Assembly (NCBI RefSeq): GCF_902502825.2
Contig: NZ_LR723670.1
Location: 3,530,501-3,594,500, forward strand
Origin: Pseudorhizobium flavum
GTDB taxonomy: Bacteria > Pseudomonadota > Alphaproteobacteria > Rhizobiales > Rhizobiaceae
Reading direction: 5' to 3'
Length of the DNA: 64,000 bases
The notes under the pieces were generated by a model that saw nothing but the letters and a program-made list of their open reading frames with translations, was not told the origin of the DNA and did not search any database. This document shows positions 28,410 to 36,931 of the stretch, in pieces; within the stretch, counting starts at the first letter, position 1; every line of letters starts with the position of its first letter. Position numbers and translations under genes: made by a program.

Positions 28410-28838
28410 TTGGCCGCCTATGCCACGCTGTTTGCGGCCGCCTTCCTGGCCGCGACGATCTTTCCTATGCAGTCGGAGGCGATTCTCGTCGGCCTGATCT
28501 TGTCCGGCGACTATTCCACGCCGGCCGTCGTCGCCGTGGCATCGGTCGGCAACACCTTGGGAGCGGTGATCAACTGGGCGCTCGGGCGCGGTATCGAGCG
28601 GTTCCGTAACCGCCGCTGGTTCCCGGCATCACCTGAGAAACTCGAAAAGGCGCGTAACTGGTACCACCGCTATGGAAAGTGGTCGCTCCTGTTGAGCTGG
28701 CTTCCGATCGGGGGCGACGCAATTACGGTCATTGCCGGCGTCCTTCGGGAGCCGCTGCCAACCTTCCTGCTGCTGGTCTTCATCGGCAAGGGGGCGCGCT
28801 ACCTCGTACTGGCTGCCGCGACCCACGGGCTCCTGTGA
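28410..28838 (+). CDS. YqaA/DedA-like small membrane protein
   Basis: A 142-aa integral membrane protein of the YqaA group within the SNARE-associated/DedA superfamily. It shows ATIFPMQSEAILVGLILSG at the first re-entrant segment, GNTLGAVINWALGRGIERF with the conserved glycine/arginine pattern, and a C-terminal helix. DedA proteins are linked to lipid-carrier or polyprenyl-phosphate flipping. The start is TTG 28410, supported by AAGGAG 6 nt upstream. It begins just past the secDF terminator, so it needs its own promoter or read-through. Confidence 0.82.
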   Translation: MAAYATLFAAAFLAATIFPMQSEAILVGLILSGDYSTPAVVAVASVGNTLGAVINWALGRGIERFRNRRWFPASPEKLEKARNWYHRYGKWSLLLSWLPIGGDAITVIAGVLREPLPTFLLLVFIGKGARYLVLAAATHGLL

Positions 28839-28839
28839 G

Positions 28840-30000
28840 TCACCATGCAGCCTTGTAGATTGCCAGCGCGTCGGATTCCCCGACCGGTCGCGGATTGTTG
28901 ACGAGAAGCCGCGTCTGCTTCATCGCATCCGCCGCCATGGCCGGCAGATGTTCCTCACCGATACCGACATCCCGCAGACGCTGTGGCAGGGCGAGGCGCG
29001 CAGAGAGCCCCTCGAGACAATCGATAAATGTCCTGCAACGGGTCTTGATATCCCGCTCCCCGGCGAGGTGCGGAAAGGCATCGACTGCGATGTCCGCATA
29101 GGCTGTCTCTGCATGGGGTACGTTGAACCGCATCACATGCGGAAGGACGAGCGCGTTCGAAAGCCCATGCGGAACGTGAAATCTGCCGCCGATCGGATAG
29201 GCGAGTGCATGCACGGCGGCGACGGGCGAGTTGGCGAAAGCCTGACCCGCCAGCATTGAGCCAAGCAGCATGGCACCCCGTGCTTCCCGATCCGCGCCAT
29301 CCAGGACCGCACGTTCGATGTTGGCGCCCAGCAACTGCAGCGCCTGTCGCGCCAGCATCTTCGACAAGGGGTTGTTGTTTGCGTTAAGCGAGGCGTACGC
29401 TTCGATAGCATGCACCATGGCGTCGATGCCGGTGGCGGCCGTGATCGCTGGCGGAAGGCCAAGTGTCAGATCCGGATCAAGAACGGCGATATCCGGCAGC
29501 AGGATCGGTGAGGACACGCCGCGCTTTTCGTCAGCCCCAACGGTGATGATGGAAACCGGCGTCACTTCCGATCCCGTGCCGGCAGTGGTTGGCACCAGAA
29601 CGAGCGGCTTGCGCGGCCCCTTCGCATTCCCTACACCCCAGGCTTCATCTATGTCCTCGCCGGAGCCGAGCAACAGGGCTGCAATCTTCGCGACGTCGAG
29701 CGAAGAGCCGCCGCCGAAGCCGACCACGCCGGTGACACCGGCTGCCTGACCGGTTTGCACCGCCTTCAGCACCGTGGCGAGCGAAGGATCGGCCTCCACC
29801 GCATCGAACACAGTCGCCGAGACGCCAGCTTCCGACAGGGACTGCAGGGCTGCATCGCATAGGCCCAGCCTGCGCAGGCCCGCGTCCGTCACGAGCAGAA
29901 CGCGAGAGCCGCAGCGTCCTTCGATAGTCCTGCCAAGATCGCTCGCGGCGCCGGGCCGAAAGACGATCCGGGCAGTTGTAGCGAAGACGAACGGTTCCAT
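28840..30000 (-). CDS. Iron-containing (group III) alcohol dehydrogenase
   Basis: A 386-aa NAD(P)-dependent dehydrogenase. The nucleotide site GFGGGSSLDVAK lies near residue 90, VPTTAGTGSEVTP near 133, and the metal site is formed by residues around DAMVHAIEAY near 190 and the histidines of PHGLSNALVLPHV near 275. Substrates in this family range from 1,3-propanediol to hydroxy acids and cannot be told here. ATG 30000 follows GGGAGG; the longer frame adds 7 codons. Its stop abuts the end of the YqaA-like gene (convergent). Confidence 0.87.
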   Translation of the reverse strand: MEPFVFATTARIVFRPGAASDLGRTIEGRCGSRVLLVTDAGLRRLGLCDAALQSLSEAGVSATVFDAVEADPSLATVLKAVQTGQAAGVTGVVGFGGGSSLDVAKIAALLLGSGEDIDEAWGVGNAKGPRKPLVLVPTTAGTGSEVTPVSIITVGADEKRGVSSPILLPDIAVLDPDLTLGLPPAITAATGIDAMVHAIEAYASLNANNNPLSKMLARQALQLLGANIERAVLDGADREARGAMLLGSMLAGQAFANSPVAAVHALAYPIGGRFHVPHGLSNALVLPHVMRFNVPHAETAYADIAVDAFPHLAGERDIKTRCRTFIDCLEGLSARLALPQRLRDVGIGEEHLPAMAADAMKQTRLLVNNPRPVGESDALAIYKAAW

Positions 30001-30092
30001 GCACTCCTCCCGGCATTGCACCGGAAGGCTTGTCCCGGCAGACCATCAAAGCCGTACCGGGCACCGATGGCAAGGCCAGATGGTACCAATGT

Positions 30093-33000
30093 TCAGCCGA
30101 TCGCCATGAGGCTGGCGTTGCCGCCGGCTGCCGCCGTGTTGACCGAGGTGGACACTTCTTCGAGGAGCCAGGCGAGGCAGTAGGCGTCCGCCTTTTTCTC
30201 GAGGGCCTGCGGTTGCGCCGCCTGCACCAGTACCAGCGGACCCGCGATTTGGGCGATCCGCGCGCTCATTGTCCGAACCCGCTCCGGTTCACCTTCCACC
30301 AGCGCACCGGCATAGGGCCCTTCGGTCGACCAGTCGCTCGACCATCTGAGCCGGGCAGCGGCGCTAACCGGCAGGGTCGCAACCATCGGTCTCAGCCCGG
30401 TAGCCTCGTCGATCACCACGTGGTTGCCTGTGGCCAACACCGCCCCCAGCTGGTGCAGCAACCCAGTCTCCGTCTCCGGCGCAAGCAGGATGCGCCCCCT
30501 GGGGTGGAGAGCGTAGAGATTGTTTTCACCGACCGGTCCGGGAAGCTGGATGTCGAGACCAAGTGTCGAGGCGCTGCCCATGGCAGCAGCGATCTCGGCC
30601 ATCTCGGCCTTGCCTGTTGCCTGCAGCCAGCGCACATAGTCAAGCAGCACCGGATCGGTGTGGACGGAACTGTGCTGCGGTGGCACTGGCGGATTTTCCA
30701 CCAGCCGGCCGAGATAAAGCGGTCCGCCAGCTTTCGGTCCGGTGCCAGAAAGCCCGCGTCCGCCAAACGGCTGCACACCCACCACGGCGCCGATGATGTT
30801 GCGGTTGACATACAGATTGCCCGCCCTGATGCGGCTCGTCACATGCGCAATGGTTTCGTCGAGCCGCGTGTGGAGCCCGAATGTGAGCCCATAGCCTGTC
30901 GCGTTGATGTCATCGATCAGCCTGTCGAGCTCGCTACGACGATAGCGGATCACGTGCAGGACGGGGCCAAAGACCTCCCGCTCCAGGTCCTTCAACGACT
31001 GCAATTCGATGATCGTCGGCGACACGAAAGTGCCTGCCGCTGTTTCCGCAGGCAGGTCGACTTGCTCGACCCTGCGCCCCAGCTCGCGCATCTTCTCGAT
31101 ATGGGATTCGATCGACGTTCTCGCTTCTTCGGTAATGACCGGACCGATATCGACGCTGAGACGATCCGTCCGGCCGATGGACAGCTCCTTCAGCGCGCCC
31201 TTGAGCATGTTCAGTGTCCGCTCCGCGACTTCCTCCTGCAGGCACAGGACGCGGAGTGCGGAGCAACGCTGGCCCGCACTGTCGAAGGCCGAGGCAATGA
31301 CATCGGCCACCACCTGCTCGGCAAGAGCCGAAGAGTCGACGATCATGGCATTCTGGCCACCCGTTTCGGCGATCAGCGGGATTGGCTTGCCGTTCGGCAG
31401 CAACCGGTCGGAGAGCTGTCGCTGGATAACGCGTGCAACCTCTGTCGATCCGGTGAACATCACTCCGCAGGTTTCCGCAGCACCGACCAATGCCGCGCCA
31501 ACCCGCCCGTCCCCCGGGACGAACTGCAGGACACGCTCCGGAACGCCGGCTTCGTGCAGAAGGCGAATGGCTTCTGCGGCAATGAGCGGCGTCTCCTCGG
31601 CAGGCTTCGCCAGCACCGGGTTGCCGGCGACAAGTGCCGCTGCCACCTGACCCGTGAAGATCGCCAGTGGAAAGTTCCAGGGGCTGATGCAGACGATCGG
31701 GCCAAGCGGCTTGTGCGCCGCCCCCAGTGTCCGTCGTGCCTGCGCTGCGTAGTAACGCAGAAAATCGACGGCCTCGCGTACTTCGGCAATGGCATTGGGA
31801 AGCGACTTACCAGCCTCGCGCATGATCAATCCCAGCAGGACCGGCATGCGCGCCTGCATCAGGTCCGCCCCCCGCTCCAGCTGTGCAGCCCGCTCAGCCG
31901 GAATGACAGCCGACCATTCCAGCGCGACTTCAGCCGCCAACCGGACTGCTCCTTGCGCCTCCTCCTCACTCGCCTCGATCACCTGGCCGACCACATCCGC
32001 ATGATCGGCAGGATTCAAGACCCCCCGCGCGATCCCGCTCGGGCGCATGCCTTCAACCAATGGAACCGCCGACCAATTCATGGTGGCGCTTCGCTGCAGC
32101 TCTGCACTGAGTGCAGCCAAGGTCTCTTCGTTCGAAAGATCGAGACCGGAGGAGTTTGGCCGGGCCTTCCCGAAGATATCCCGCGGCAGCGCGATTTGGT
32201 CGTGCCGCGAACCTGGACTGGCCATGGCGCGAACGACGGATACCGGATCGGCGACAAGCTCTTCGACCGAAACCGTCTCATCGGCGATGCGGTTGACGAA
32301 GGACGAGTTCGCGCCGTTCTCCAGCAGCCGTCGAACGAGATAAGCAAGCAGCGTCTCGTGCGTGCCAACCGGCGCATAGATGCGACAGGGCCTGTCAAGC
32401 TTGTCGGCACCGACGACCTCCTCGTAGAGCGGCTCACCCATCCCATGCAGGCACTGGAACTCATACTTGCCGACGTGGAAGTCCGGTCCAGCGAGATGAT
32501 AAATTGTCGAAAGCGTTTGGGCGTTGTGGGTCGCGAACTGCGGGAAAACGAGATCTGTCGCGCCCAATAGCTTCCTGGCGCAGGCGACATAGGACACGTC
32601 CGTGTGGACCTTGCGGGTAAAGACCGGATAGTCCTCCAACCCGTCCAGCTGGGCACGCTTGATCTCCACATCCCAATAGGCGCCCTTCACCAGCCGCACC
32701 ATGATGCGATGACCCGAACGGCGGGCAAGATCGATGATGAAGTCGAGCACGAAGGGGCAGCGTTTGCCGTAGGCCTGCACAACAAACCCCATGCCGTCCC
32801 AGCCGGAGAGATCCGGATCGAGGCACAGCTCCTCCAGGAGGTCGAGCGAAAGCTCCAGCCGGTCGGCCTCCTCGGCGTCGATGTTGAGCCCGATGTCGTA
32901 GCCCTTGGCGAGCAGCGCCAGCGCCTTCACCTTGGGCAGGAGTTCGCCCATGACGCGGGATGCCTGAGACCGCGTATAACGCGGATGCAGTGCAGACAGC

Positions 33001-33794
33001 TTGATGGAGATCCCCGGACCCTCGTAGATGCCACGCCCGTTCGAGGCCTTGCCGATCGCATGGATCGCGGTCTCATAGTCGCGGAAGTAGCGCTCGGCAT
33101 CCGCCGCGGTCGTGGCCGCTTCTCCCAGCATGTCGTAGGAATAGAGGAAGCCCTGCTCCTCCAGGTCGAGGGACCGCTTCAGCGCCTCGTCGATCGTCTC
33201 GCCAGTGACGAACTGCTCGCCCATCATGCGCATCGCCATGTCGACGCCACGCCGAATCACAGGTTCGCCGCACCGGGCAATGAGCCTTGTGAGTGCCGCG
33301 GAGAGCCCGCGGTCATTGACGGTAGCCGACAGCTTGCCGGTGACGACGAGACCCCAGCTCGCTGCGTTCACGAAGAGCGATCGCCCGCCGCCGACATGCG
33401 ACTTCCAGTCGCCGGCGGAGATCTTGTCGCGGATGAGGGCGTCGCGCGTGGCCGTGTCGGGGATGCGAAGCAGCGCCTCCGCGAGGCACATCAGCGCCAC
33501 GCCTTCCTGGCTCGACAGCGAATACTCGTGCACCAGCCCCTCGACACCCGACCCGGTATGCTTCTCCCGAAGCGCCGTGATCAGCTTTCGGGCAGTATCC
33601 TTTATGTCGAGGCGCATGGTTTCCGGCAGCGTCGCTCCATCCAGCAGCGGCTGCAGGCATTCCGGCTCTGGCCGGCGGTAGGCGGCCGTGATTGCCTGCC
33701 GAAGTGGCGTCTGCGGCCGGATGGGCGGTGCGAAATCGGCAAAGGGCGTTCCGCCCGGGTGAGTGTTGGAACGAAGCTGGGCCTGGCTGGACAT
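30093..33794 (-). CDS. putA: Bifunctional proline dehydrogenase / delta-1-pyrroline-5-carboxylate dehydrogenase PutA
   Basis: A 1233-aa enzyme that turns proline into glutamate in two steps with channelled intermediate. The FAD-binding PRODH barrel covers about residues 150-450 (ISIKLSALHPRY, MVRLVKGAYWD). The P5C dehydrogenase domain runs from about 530 to 1000 with AETGGQNAMIVD and nucleophile C844 in GQRCSALR, followed by the conserved C-terminal domain. There is no ribbon-helix-helix DNA-binding domain at the N-terminus, so unlike enteric PutA it should not regulate itself. Start at ATG 33794 after a GGAAGAG. The divergent Lrp-type gene is the likely activator. Confidence 0.95.
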   Translation of the reverse strand: MSSQAQLRSNTHPGGTPFADFAPPIRPQTPLRQAITAAYRRPEPECLQPLLDGATLPETMRLDIKDTARKLITALREKHTGSGVEGLVHEYSLSSQEGVALMCLAEALLRIPDTATRDALIRDKISAGDWKSHVGGGRSLFVNAASWGLVVTGKLSATVNDRGLSAALTRLIARCGEPVIRRGVDMAMRMMGEQFVTGETIDEALKRSLDLEEQGFLYSYDMLGEAATTAADAERYFRDYETAIHAIGKASNGRGIYEGPGISIKLSALHPRYTRSQASRVMGELLPKVKALALLAKGYDIGLNIDAEEADRLELSLDLLEELCLDPDLSGWDGMGFVVQAYGKRCPFVLDFIIDLARRSGHRIMVRLVKGAYWDVEIKRAQLDGLEDYPVFTRKVHTDVSYVACARKLLGATDLVFPQFATHNAQTLSTIYHLAGPDFHVGKYEFQCLHGMGEPLYEEVVGADKLDRPCRIYAPVGTHETLLAYLVRRLLENGANSSFVNRIADETVSVEELVADPVSVVRAMASPGSRHDQIALPRDIFGKARPNSSGLDLSNEETLAALSAELQRSATMNWSAVPLVEGMRPSGIARGVLNPADHADVVGQVIEASEEEAQGAVRLAAEVALEWSAVIPAERAAQLERGADLMQARMPVLLGLIMREAGKSLPNAIAEVREAVDFLRYYAAQARRTLGAAHKPLGPIVCISPWNFPLAIFTGQVAAALVAGNPVLAKPAEETPLIAAEAIRLLHEAGVPERVLQFVPGDGRVGAALVGAAETCGVMFTGSTEVARVIQRQLSDRLLPNGKPIPLIAETGGQNAMIVDSSALAEQVVADVIASAFDSAGQRCSALRVLCLQEEVAERTLNMLKGALKELSIGRTDRLSVDIGPVITEEARTSIESHIEKMRELGRRVEQVDLPAETAAGTFVSPTIIELQSLKDLEREVFGPVLHVIRYRRSELDRLIDDINATGYGLTFGLHTRLDETIAHVTSRIRAGNLYVNRNIIGAVVGVQPFGGRGLSGTGPKAGGPLYLGRLVENPPVPPQHSSVHTDPVLLDYVRWLQATGKAEMAEIAAAMGSASTLGLDIQLPGPVGENNLYALHPRGRILLAPETETGLLHQLGAVLATGNHVVIDEATGLRPMVATLPVSAAARLRWSSDWSTEGPYAGALVEGEPERVRTMSARIAQIAGPLVLVQAAQPQALEKKADAYCLAWLLEEVSTSVNTAAAGGNASLMAIG

Positions 33795-33922
33795 CGGGCT
33801 CTTCCGAAGGTGAAACGACGATGCCTGAATAATACTTCGGAGCAGGTCGGACGACAGACTTTTCAGGGCCAGCATGATAGACTAATCGTCTTTTAATGGC
33901 TCCGAGATAAAGAAAATTTCCT
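33795..33922. promoter_or_regulatory. putA-putR divergent control region
   Basis: These 128 bp separate the putA and putR start codons and are AT-rich compared with their surroundings. Lrp-family PutR proteins bind such shared regions and activate putA when proline is present. No single palindrome stands out by eye. Confidence 0.55.
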
Positions 33923-34384
33923 ATGCAGATCCCAAAAGATAGCCAACTTGATGCATTTGATCGGAAGATTCTGGAGATAGTCTCCGAAGACGGGAGGATC
34001 GCGGTTACCGAACTCGCGACCCGTATTGGTCTCTCAAAGACCCCGTGCGCCGCGCGGCTCAAACGCCTTATTGAAGAAGGTTACATCCTGGGCTTCCGGG
34101 CGATGCTCGATCCTCAGAAGCTCGGGCTCGAGCATGTGGCTTTCGCGGAAGTGACCCTGTCGGACACCCGGGAGAAAGCCTTGGCGGAATTCAACCAGGC
34201 CGTGTGGAAGATCAGAGAAGTGGAGGAGTGCCACATGATCGCCGGGCGTTTCGACTATCTCCTGAAGGTCCGCACGCCGAATATCCGCCGCTACCGCGAG
34301 ATTCTCGGCGAGAAGATCTCGAGCCTGCCACATGTGGCAAGCACGTCCACTTCGGTCGCCATGCAGTCCGTGAAGGAACGTTGA
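33923..34384 (+). CDS. putR: Lrp/AsnC family regulator of proline use
   Basis: A 153-aa regulator with an N-terminal winged helix (about residues 10-60; VTELATRIGLSKTPCAARLKR) and a RAM/AsnC ligand-binding domain (about 72-150; GLEHVAFAEVTL, EVEECHMIAGRFDYLLKVRT). Its length and divergence from putA match rhizobial and Agrobacterium PutR, which activates putA in response to proline and represses itself. Its Shine-Dalgarno is weak. It converges with nnrU, the two stops being 3 bp apart. Confidence 0.88.
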   Translation: MQIPKDSQLDAFDRKILEIVSEDGRIAVTELATRIGLSKTPCAARLKRLIEEGYILGFRAMLDPQKLGLEHVAFAEVTLSDTREKALAEFNQAVWKIREVEECHMIAGRFDYLLKVRTPNIRRYREILGEKISSLPHVASTSTSVAMQSVKER

Positions 34385-34387
34385 GGC

Positions 34388-35077
34388 CTAGAGGCTGCGG
34401 ATGAAGAGCAGCGGGTCGCCGCCGAACAGCCAGGCATGCCCGCCCGCCAGCAGCCATGCAGCCAGAACCGCCGTACCGACCACTGCCAGGAGCATCGGCA
34501 TGTCGAACCGCAGCCGTGCCCGCCCCTGCAGGATTGCCGCGAAAGGAACAATCGACGTATCCGCTGCCATCTCCGTTAAGGCGTCACCGTGCTTCTTGCG
34601 GCTGCGTTTCTCCATCATCGCCATGCTGCCGGCGCTGAAAATCGCAAAGCCTCCGAAGAGGAGCAGCGAACGCAGGTCGCCGTTCGGCGGAATATGGCCG
34701 AGCGCCCAAAGGACGAAGCCCCACAGTACCGGATGTCGCGTCACCGCAACGATGGCGCCCGGCTCGCCCCCTCCGCGCCGCGCGGTGGTCGAAAACGGGT
34801 TCCGGCTCAAGAGCCCGGCAAGAACGAAGAAAAGGCCCAGCGGTGCTGCGGCGAAGGCCACATGTCCTTGCCATGCGGCAGGCACCCACAGTTCGATGTA
34901 GTCAAGATTGAACGCAGAATAGAACAGCCAGGCCAGTGCGACCAGCGAGACGGCGGAGTAGAGCGCGATATAGGTGCCGTGTCCAAGGTGCGACACGAGC
35001 GTTCCCCGGATGCGGGGCGACGCAGGAATGGAGTGAAGGGCGACGAAAACGGTGAACGCTGCCAGGAATTGCGTCAT
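34388..35077 (-). CDS. nnrU: NnrU family membrane protein
   Basis: A 229-aa integral membrane protein with about six helices, resembling the NnrU family near nir and nor genes in denitrifiers. The segment VAVTRHPVLWGFVLWALGH near residue 110 carries the conserved RHP-W-G-GH pattern shared with isoprenylcysteine-methyltransferase-like proteins. NnrU was first linked to nitrite and NO reductase expression or activity; its exact role is not settled. It follows the 51-aa protein by 28 bp, so both probably answer to the NnrR-type box at 35312. Confidence 0.82.
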   Translation of the reverse strand: MTQFLAAFTVFVALHSIPASPRIRGTLVSHLGHGTYIALYSAVSLVALAWLFYSAFNLDYIELWVPAAWQGHVAFAAAPLGLFFVLAGLLSRNPFSTTARRGGGEPGAIVAVTRHPVLWGFVLWALGHIPPNGDLRSLLLFGGFAIFSAGSMAMMEKRSRKKHGDALTEMAADTSIVPFAAILQGRARLRFDMPMLLAVVGTAVLAAWLLAGGHAWLFGGDPLLFIRSL

Positions 35078-35105
35078 GGCCGGACCTCGTCTCGATCTGC
35101 CGCGG

Positions 35106-35261
35106 CTATTGCTGCAGGAACAGCACGGCCGCGATCGCTACAGAAAATAGGACGGCGGCAAAGGAACTGTAGCCCTGCAGCACGCCCATTCTCTTGAGTG
35201 CGATCGCGAAGGCGACGATGATCGGGGTGGCAAGCGCAAGGCCGACTTGGGCATCAGTCAT
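35106..35261 (-). CDS. 51-aa two-helix membrane protein at the head of the nnrU unit
   Basis: A very small protein with two hydrophobic helices (about residues 4-20 and 27-48) joined by a short basic turn (LKRMGVLQG). ATG 35261 has AAGGATG upstream; the longer 66-codon frame adds a non-hydrophobic front and ignores this site. It starts 57 bp from the centre of a TTG-N8-CAA box, the expected distance for FNR/NnrR activation. No family was recognised. A small accessory of the Nor or NnrU membrane machinery is a reasonable inference. Confidence 0.65.
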   Translation of the reverse strand: MTDAQVGLALATPIIVAFAIALKRMGVLQGYSSFAAVLFSVAIAAVLFLQQ

Positions 35262-35311
35262 CTTGGAACATCCTTTTTGCGCCCATTCTAGGCGCCAAAC
35301 CTTCACCGTCT

Positions 35312-35325
35312 TTGCGATTTGACAA
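35312..35325. promoter_or_regulatory. NnrR/FNR-type box between nnrU unit and norEF
   Basis: TTGCGATTTGACAA fits TTG-N8-CAA. Its centre is about 62 bp before the norE ATG and 57 bp before the start of the leftward 51-aa gene, so one site can serve both directions with start points near the class II (-41.5) position. Confidence 0.75.
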
Positions 35326-35380
35326 AGAACAAGCCGCAGCCGCTCGCCATCTTCACCCGCAACGAAACTGGAGATGACAG

Positions 35381-35932
35381 ATGGCGGACGTCCCGGCTTC
35401 CCATGCAGAGCCCGTTGACGAGGGAGGAGATCTTCTCCTCTGGATCCTGGTGTGGAGCGAACTGGTTACCTTCGGCATTCTCTTTGCCGCATTCCTGGTG
35501 GTCTCGCTTTTCCAGCCCGCCGAATTCGCAGCCGCCAAGCTTCAGCTCTCCACCCGGATTGCCGGCTTCAACACGATCGTGCTCCTTGCCAGCAGCTGGA
35601 CGGCGGCCCTCGCCGTGCATGCCGTCTCGAACCGCCGCCTGCAGCAGGTTTACCTTGCGGCAACTGCGGTTCTCGGATTCGGCTTCGTCGCCGTCAAGCT
35701 TGCAGAATACGCCGCCGAGATCCCGGCGGCCGGAGATGCCGCCTTCGGCTCCTTCTTCGAGCTTTACTTCCTCATAACCGGCTTTCATCTGGCCCATGTT
35801 GCCTTCCTGGCCCTGGTCCTGTTGCTCATCGCCTGGAGGCCGCGCCAGTCCAACGTCGTGATGGCCACAACGATCTGGCACGTCGTCGACCTCATCTGGC
35901 TGGTAATGTTCCCGCTCCTCTACCTCGGATGA
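35381..35932 (+). CDS. norE: NorE, cytochrome oxidase subunit III-like protein of the nor cluster
   Basis: A 183-aa membrane protein with five helices, homologous to subunit III of cytochrome oxidases. Seen features are LLLWILVWSELVTFGILFAAF at the first helix, FELYFLITGFHLAHV near residue 130 with the subunit-III glutamate/histidine pattern, and a final WHVVDLIWLVMFPLLYL. NorE is not part of the active NorCB core but supports its assembly or activity. GGAG precedes the start, and the stop overlaps the norF start. Confidence 0.88.
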   Translation: MADVPASHAEPVDEGGDLLLWILVWSELVTFGILFAAFLVVSLFQPAEFAAAKLQLSTRIAGFNTIVLLASSWTAALAVHAVSNRRLQQVYLAATAVLGFGFVAVKLAEYAAEIPAAGDAAFGSFFELYFLITGFHLAHVAFLALVLLLIAWRPRQSNVVMATTIWHVVDLIWLVMFPLLYLG

Positions 35933-36222
35933 ATGTCATGACCGCGAGGCAGTCTGCTCGTCTCTTCACCAGCGCCAACTGGGTCATGATGCTCGCCATC
36001 GTCGGAGCGCTGATGGCAGCTCAATGGAAACATCAGGCTGTACCGTTGGCGATCCTTGCCCTGCTCCTCGTTTTTACCGTCATCAAGGCACGGCTGATCA
36101 TCCTCGACTTCATGGGCTTGCGCTCCGCACGTCCCGCCATGGCGATTGCACTCTGGTCCTGGCCGACCCTCTTTTCGTTCGCATCCCTGGGTCGTGCCCT
36201 CGGCTCTTACTGGTTCGGATAA
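35929..36222 (+). CDS. norF: NorF, small membrane protein of the nor cluster
   Basis: A 97-aa protein with three hydrophobic helices (ANWVMMLAIVGALMAAQW, LAILALLLVFTVIKARLII, ALWSWPTLFSFASLG), matching NorF / oxidase subunit IV-like proteins that accompany norE. The start at 35929 overlaps the norE stop (ATGA), indicating coupling; an ATG at 35938 is an alternative three codons shorter. The longer upstream frame is a shadow of norE. A 233-bp gap with its own box precedes norC. Confidence 0.82.
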   Translation: MNVMTARQSARLFTSANWVMMLAIVGALMAAQWKHQAVPLAILALLLVFTVIKARLIILDFMGLRSARPAMAIALWSWPTLFSFASLGRALGSYWFG

Positions 36223-36312
36223 GTCTCTGCGCCGCAGCTTATTAGCCGGCTACCTGCCAGGGTGGTCGGCTGCTTGTATTTCAGGCCATGCCGCCGGCTA
36301 CCGCTGATGTAT

Positions 36313-36326
36313 TTGCCAAAAAGCAA
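36313..36326 (+). promoter_or_regulatory. NnrR/FNR-type box upstream of norCBQD
   Basis: TTGCCAAAAAGCAA fits TTG-N8-CAA. Its centre is 136 bp before the norC ATG, implying an untranslated leader of about 95 nt if activation is class II. No other gene lies between norF and norC. Confidence 0.7.
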
Positions 36327-36455
36327 AGAAGGGCAGCCTGAAAAATCGCAAACACAGCATGGCCCACCGAGTCCGATCTGACATCGCGTCGGTGGCCGCG
36401 ACGCAAACATGCCCGCCGGAGATCAGCTGGACGGGCGCCAGGAAAGGACCTCGGC

Positions 36456-36908
36456 ATGTCAGAACGCCTGACAAAGACCGGAGCGCGCAACGTCTTCTAC
36501 GGCGGGTCCGCGTTCTTCTTCGCGATATTCCTCGGGCTGACGGCGCACAGCCACTACTACATACGCACCACCTCCACCGACGAATCGACGCTGACGGATG
36601 CCGTCGCGCGCGGCAAGCATGTCTGGGAGGAGAACTCCTGCATCAACTGCCACTCGCTCCTCGGCGAGGGCTCCTATTTCGCACCTGAACTCGGCAATGT
36701 CTGGATCCGCTATGGCGGCCACGAAGACGCTGAAACGGCTCGCGACACGCTGAAGGGTTGGATGGCGGCCATGCCCACCGGCATCGAGGGCCGTCGCCAG
36801 ATGCCACAGTTCAACCTCACCGACCAGCAACTCGACGACCTCGCTGCCTTCCTGGAATGGACGAGCCGGATCAAGACGCAGAACTGGCCGCCAAACGACG
36901 CCGGCTGA
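36456..36908 (+). CDS. norC: Nitric oxide reductase cytochrome c subunit NorC
   Basis: A 150-aa membrane-anchored cytochrome c that feeds electrons to NorB. One N-terminal helix (about residues 12-31) is followed by a periplasmic domain with the haem-binding CINCH (C62, C65, H66) and the distal methionine in RRQMPQF near 115. A good AGGAAAGGA stands before the start. It is first in norCBQD and is preceded by an NnrR-type box at 36313. Confidence 0.95.
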   Translation: MSERLTKTGARNVFYGGSAFFFAIFLGLTAHSHYYIRTTSTDESTLTDAVARGKHVWEENSCINCHSLLGEGSYFAPELGNVWIRYGGHEDAETARDTLKGWMAAMPTGIEGRRQMPQFNLTDQQLDDLAAFLEWTSRIKTQNWPPNDAG

Positions 36909-36931
36909 CCCGAGGGAAAAGGAAGACCACC

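Noticed and set aside
30030..32570. 846-codon plus-strand frame opposite putA
   Set aside because: It lies wholly antisense to putA, whose domains and catalytic residues are intact. It has the arginine/histidine/proline-rich make-up of a GC-rich shadow frame.
36244..36271. Imperfect inverted repeat after norF
   Set aside because: Mismatches in the stem and no proper T-tract; not called a terminator.
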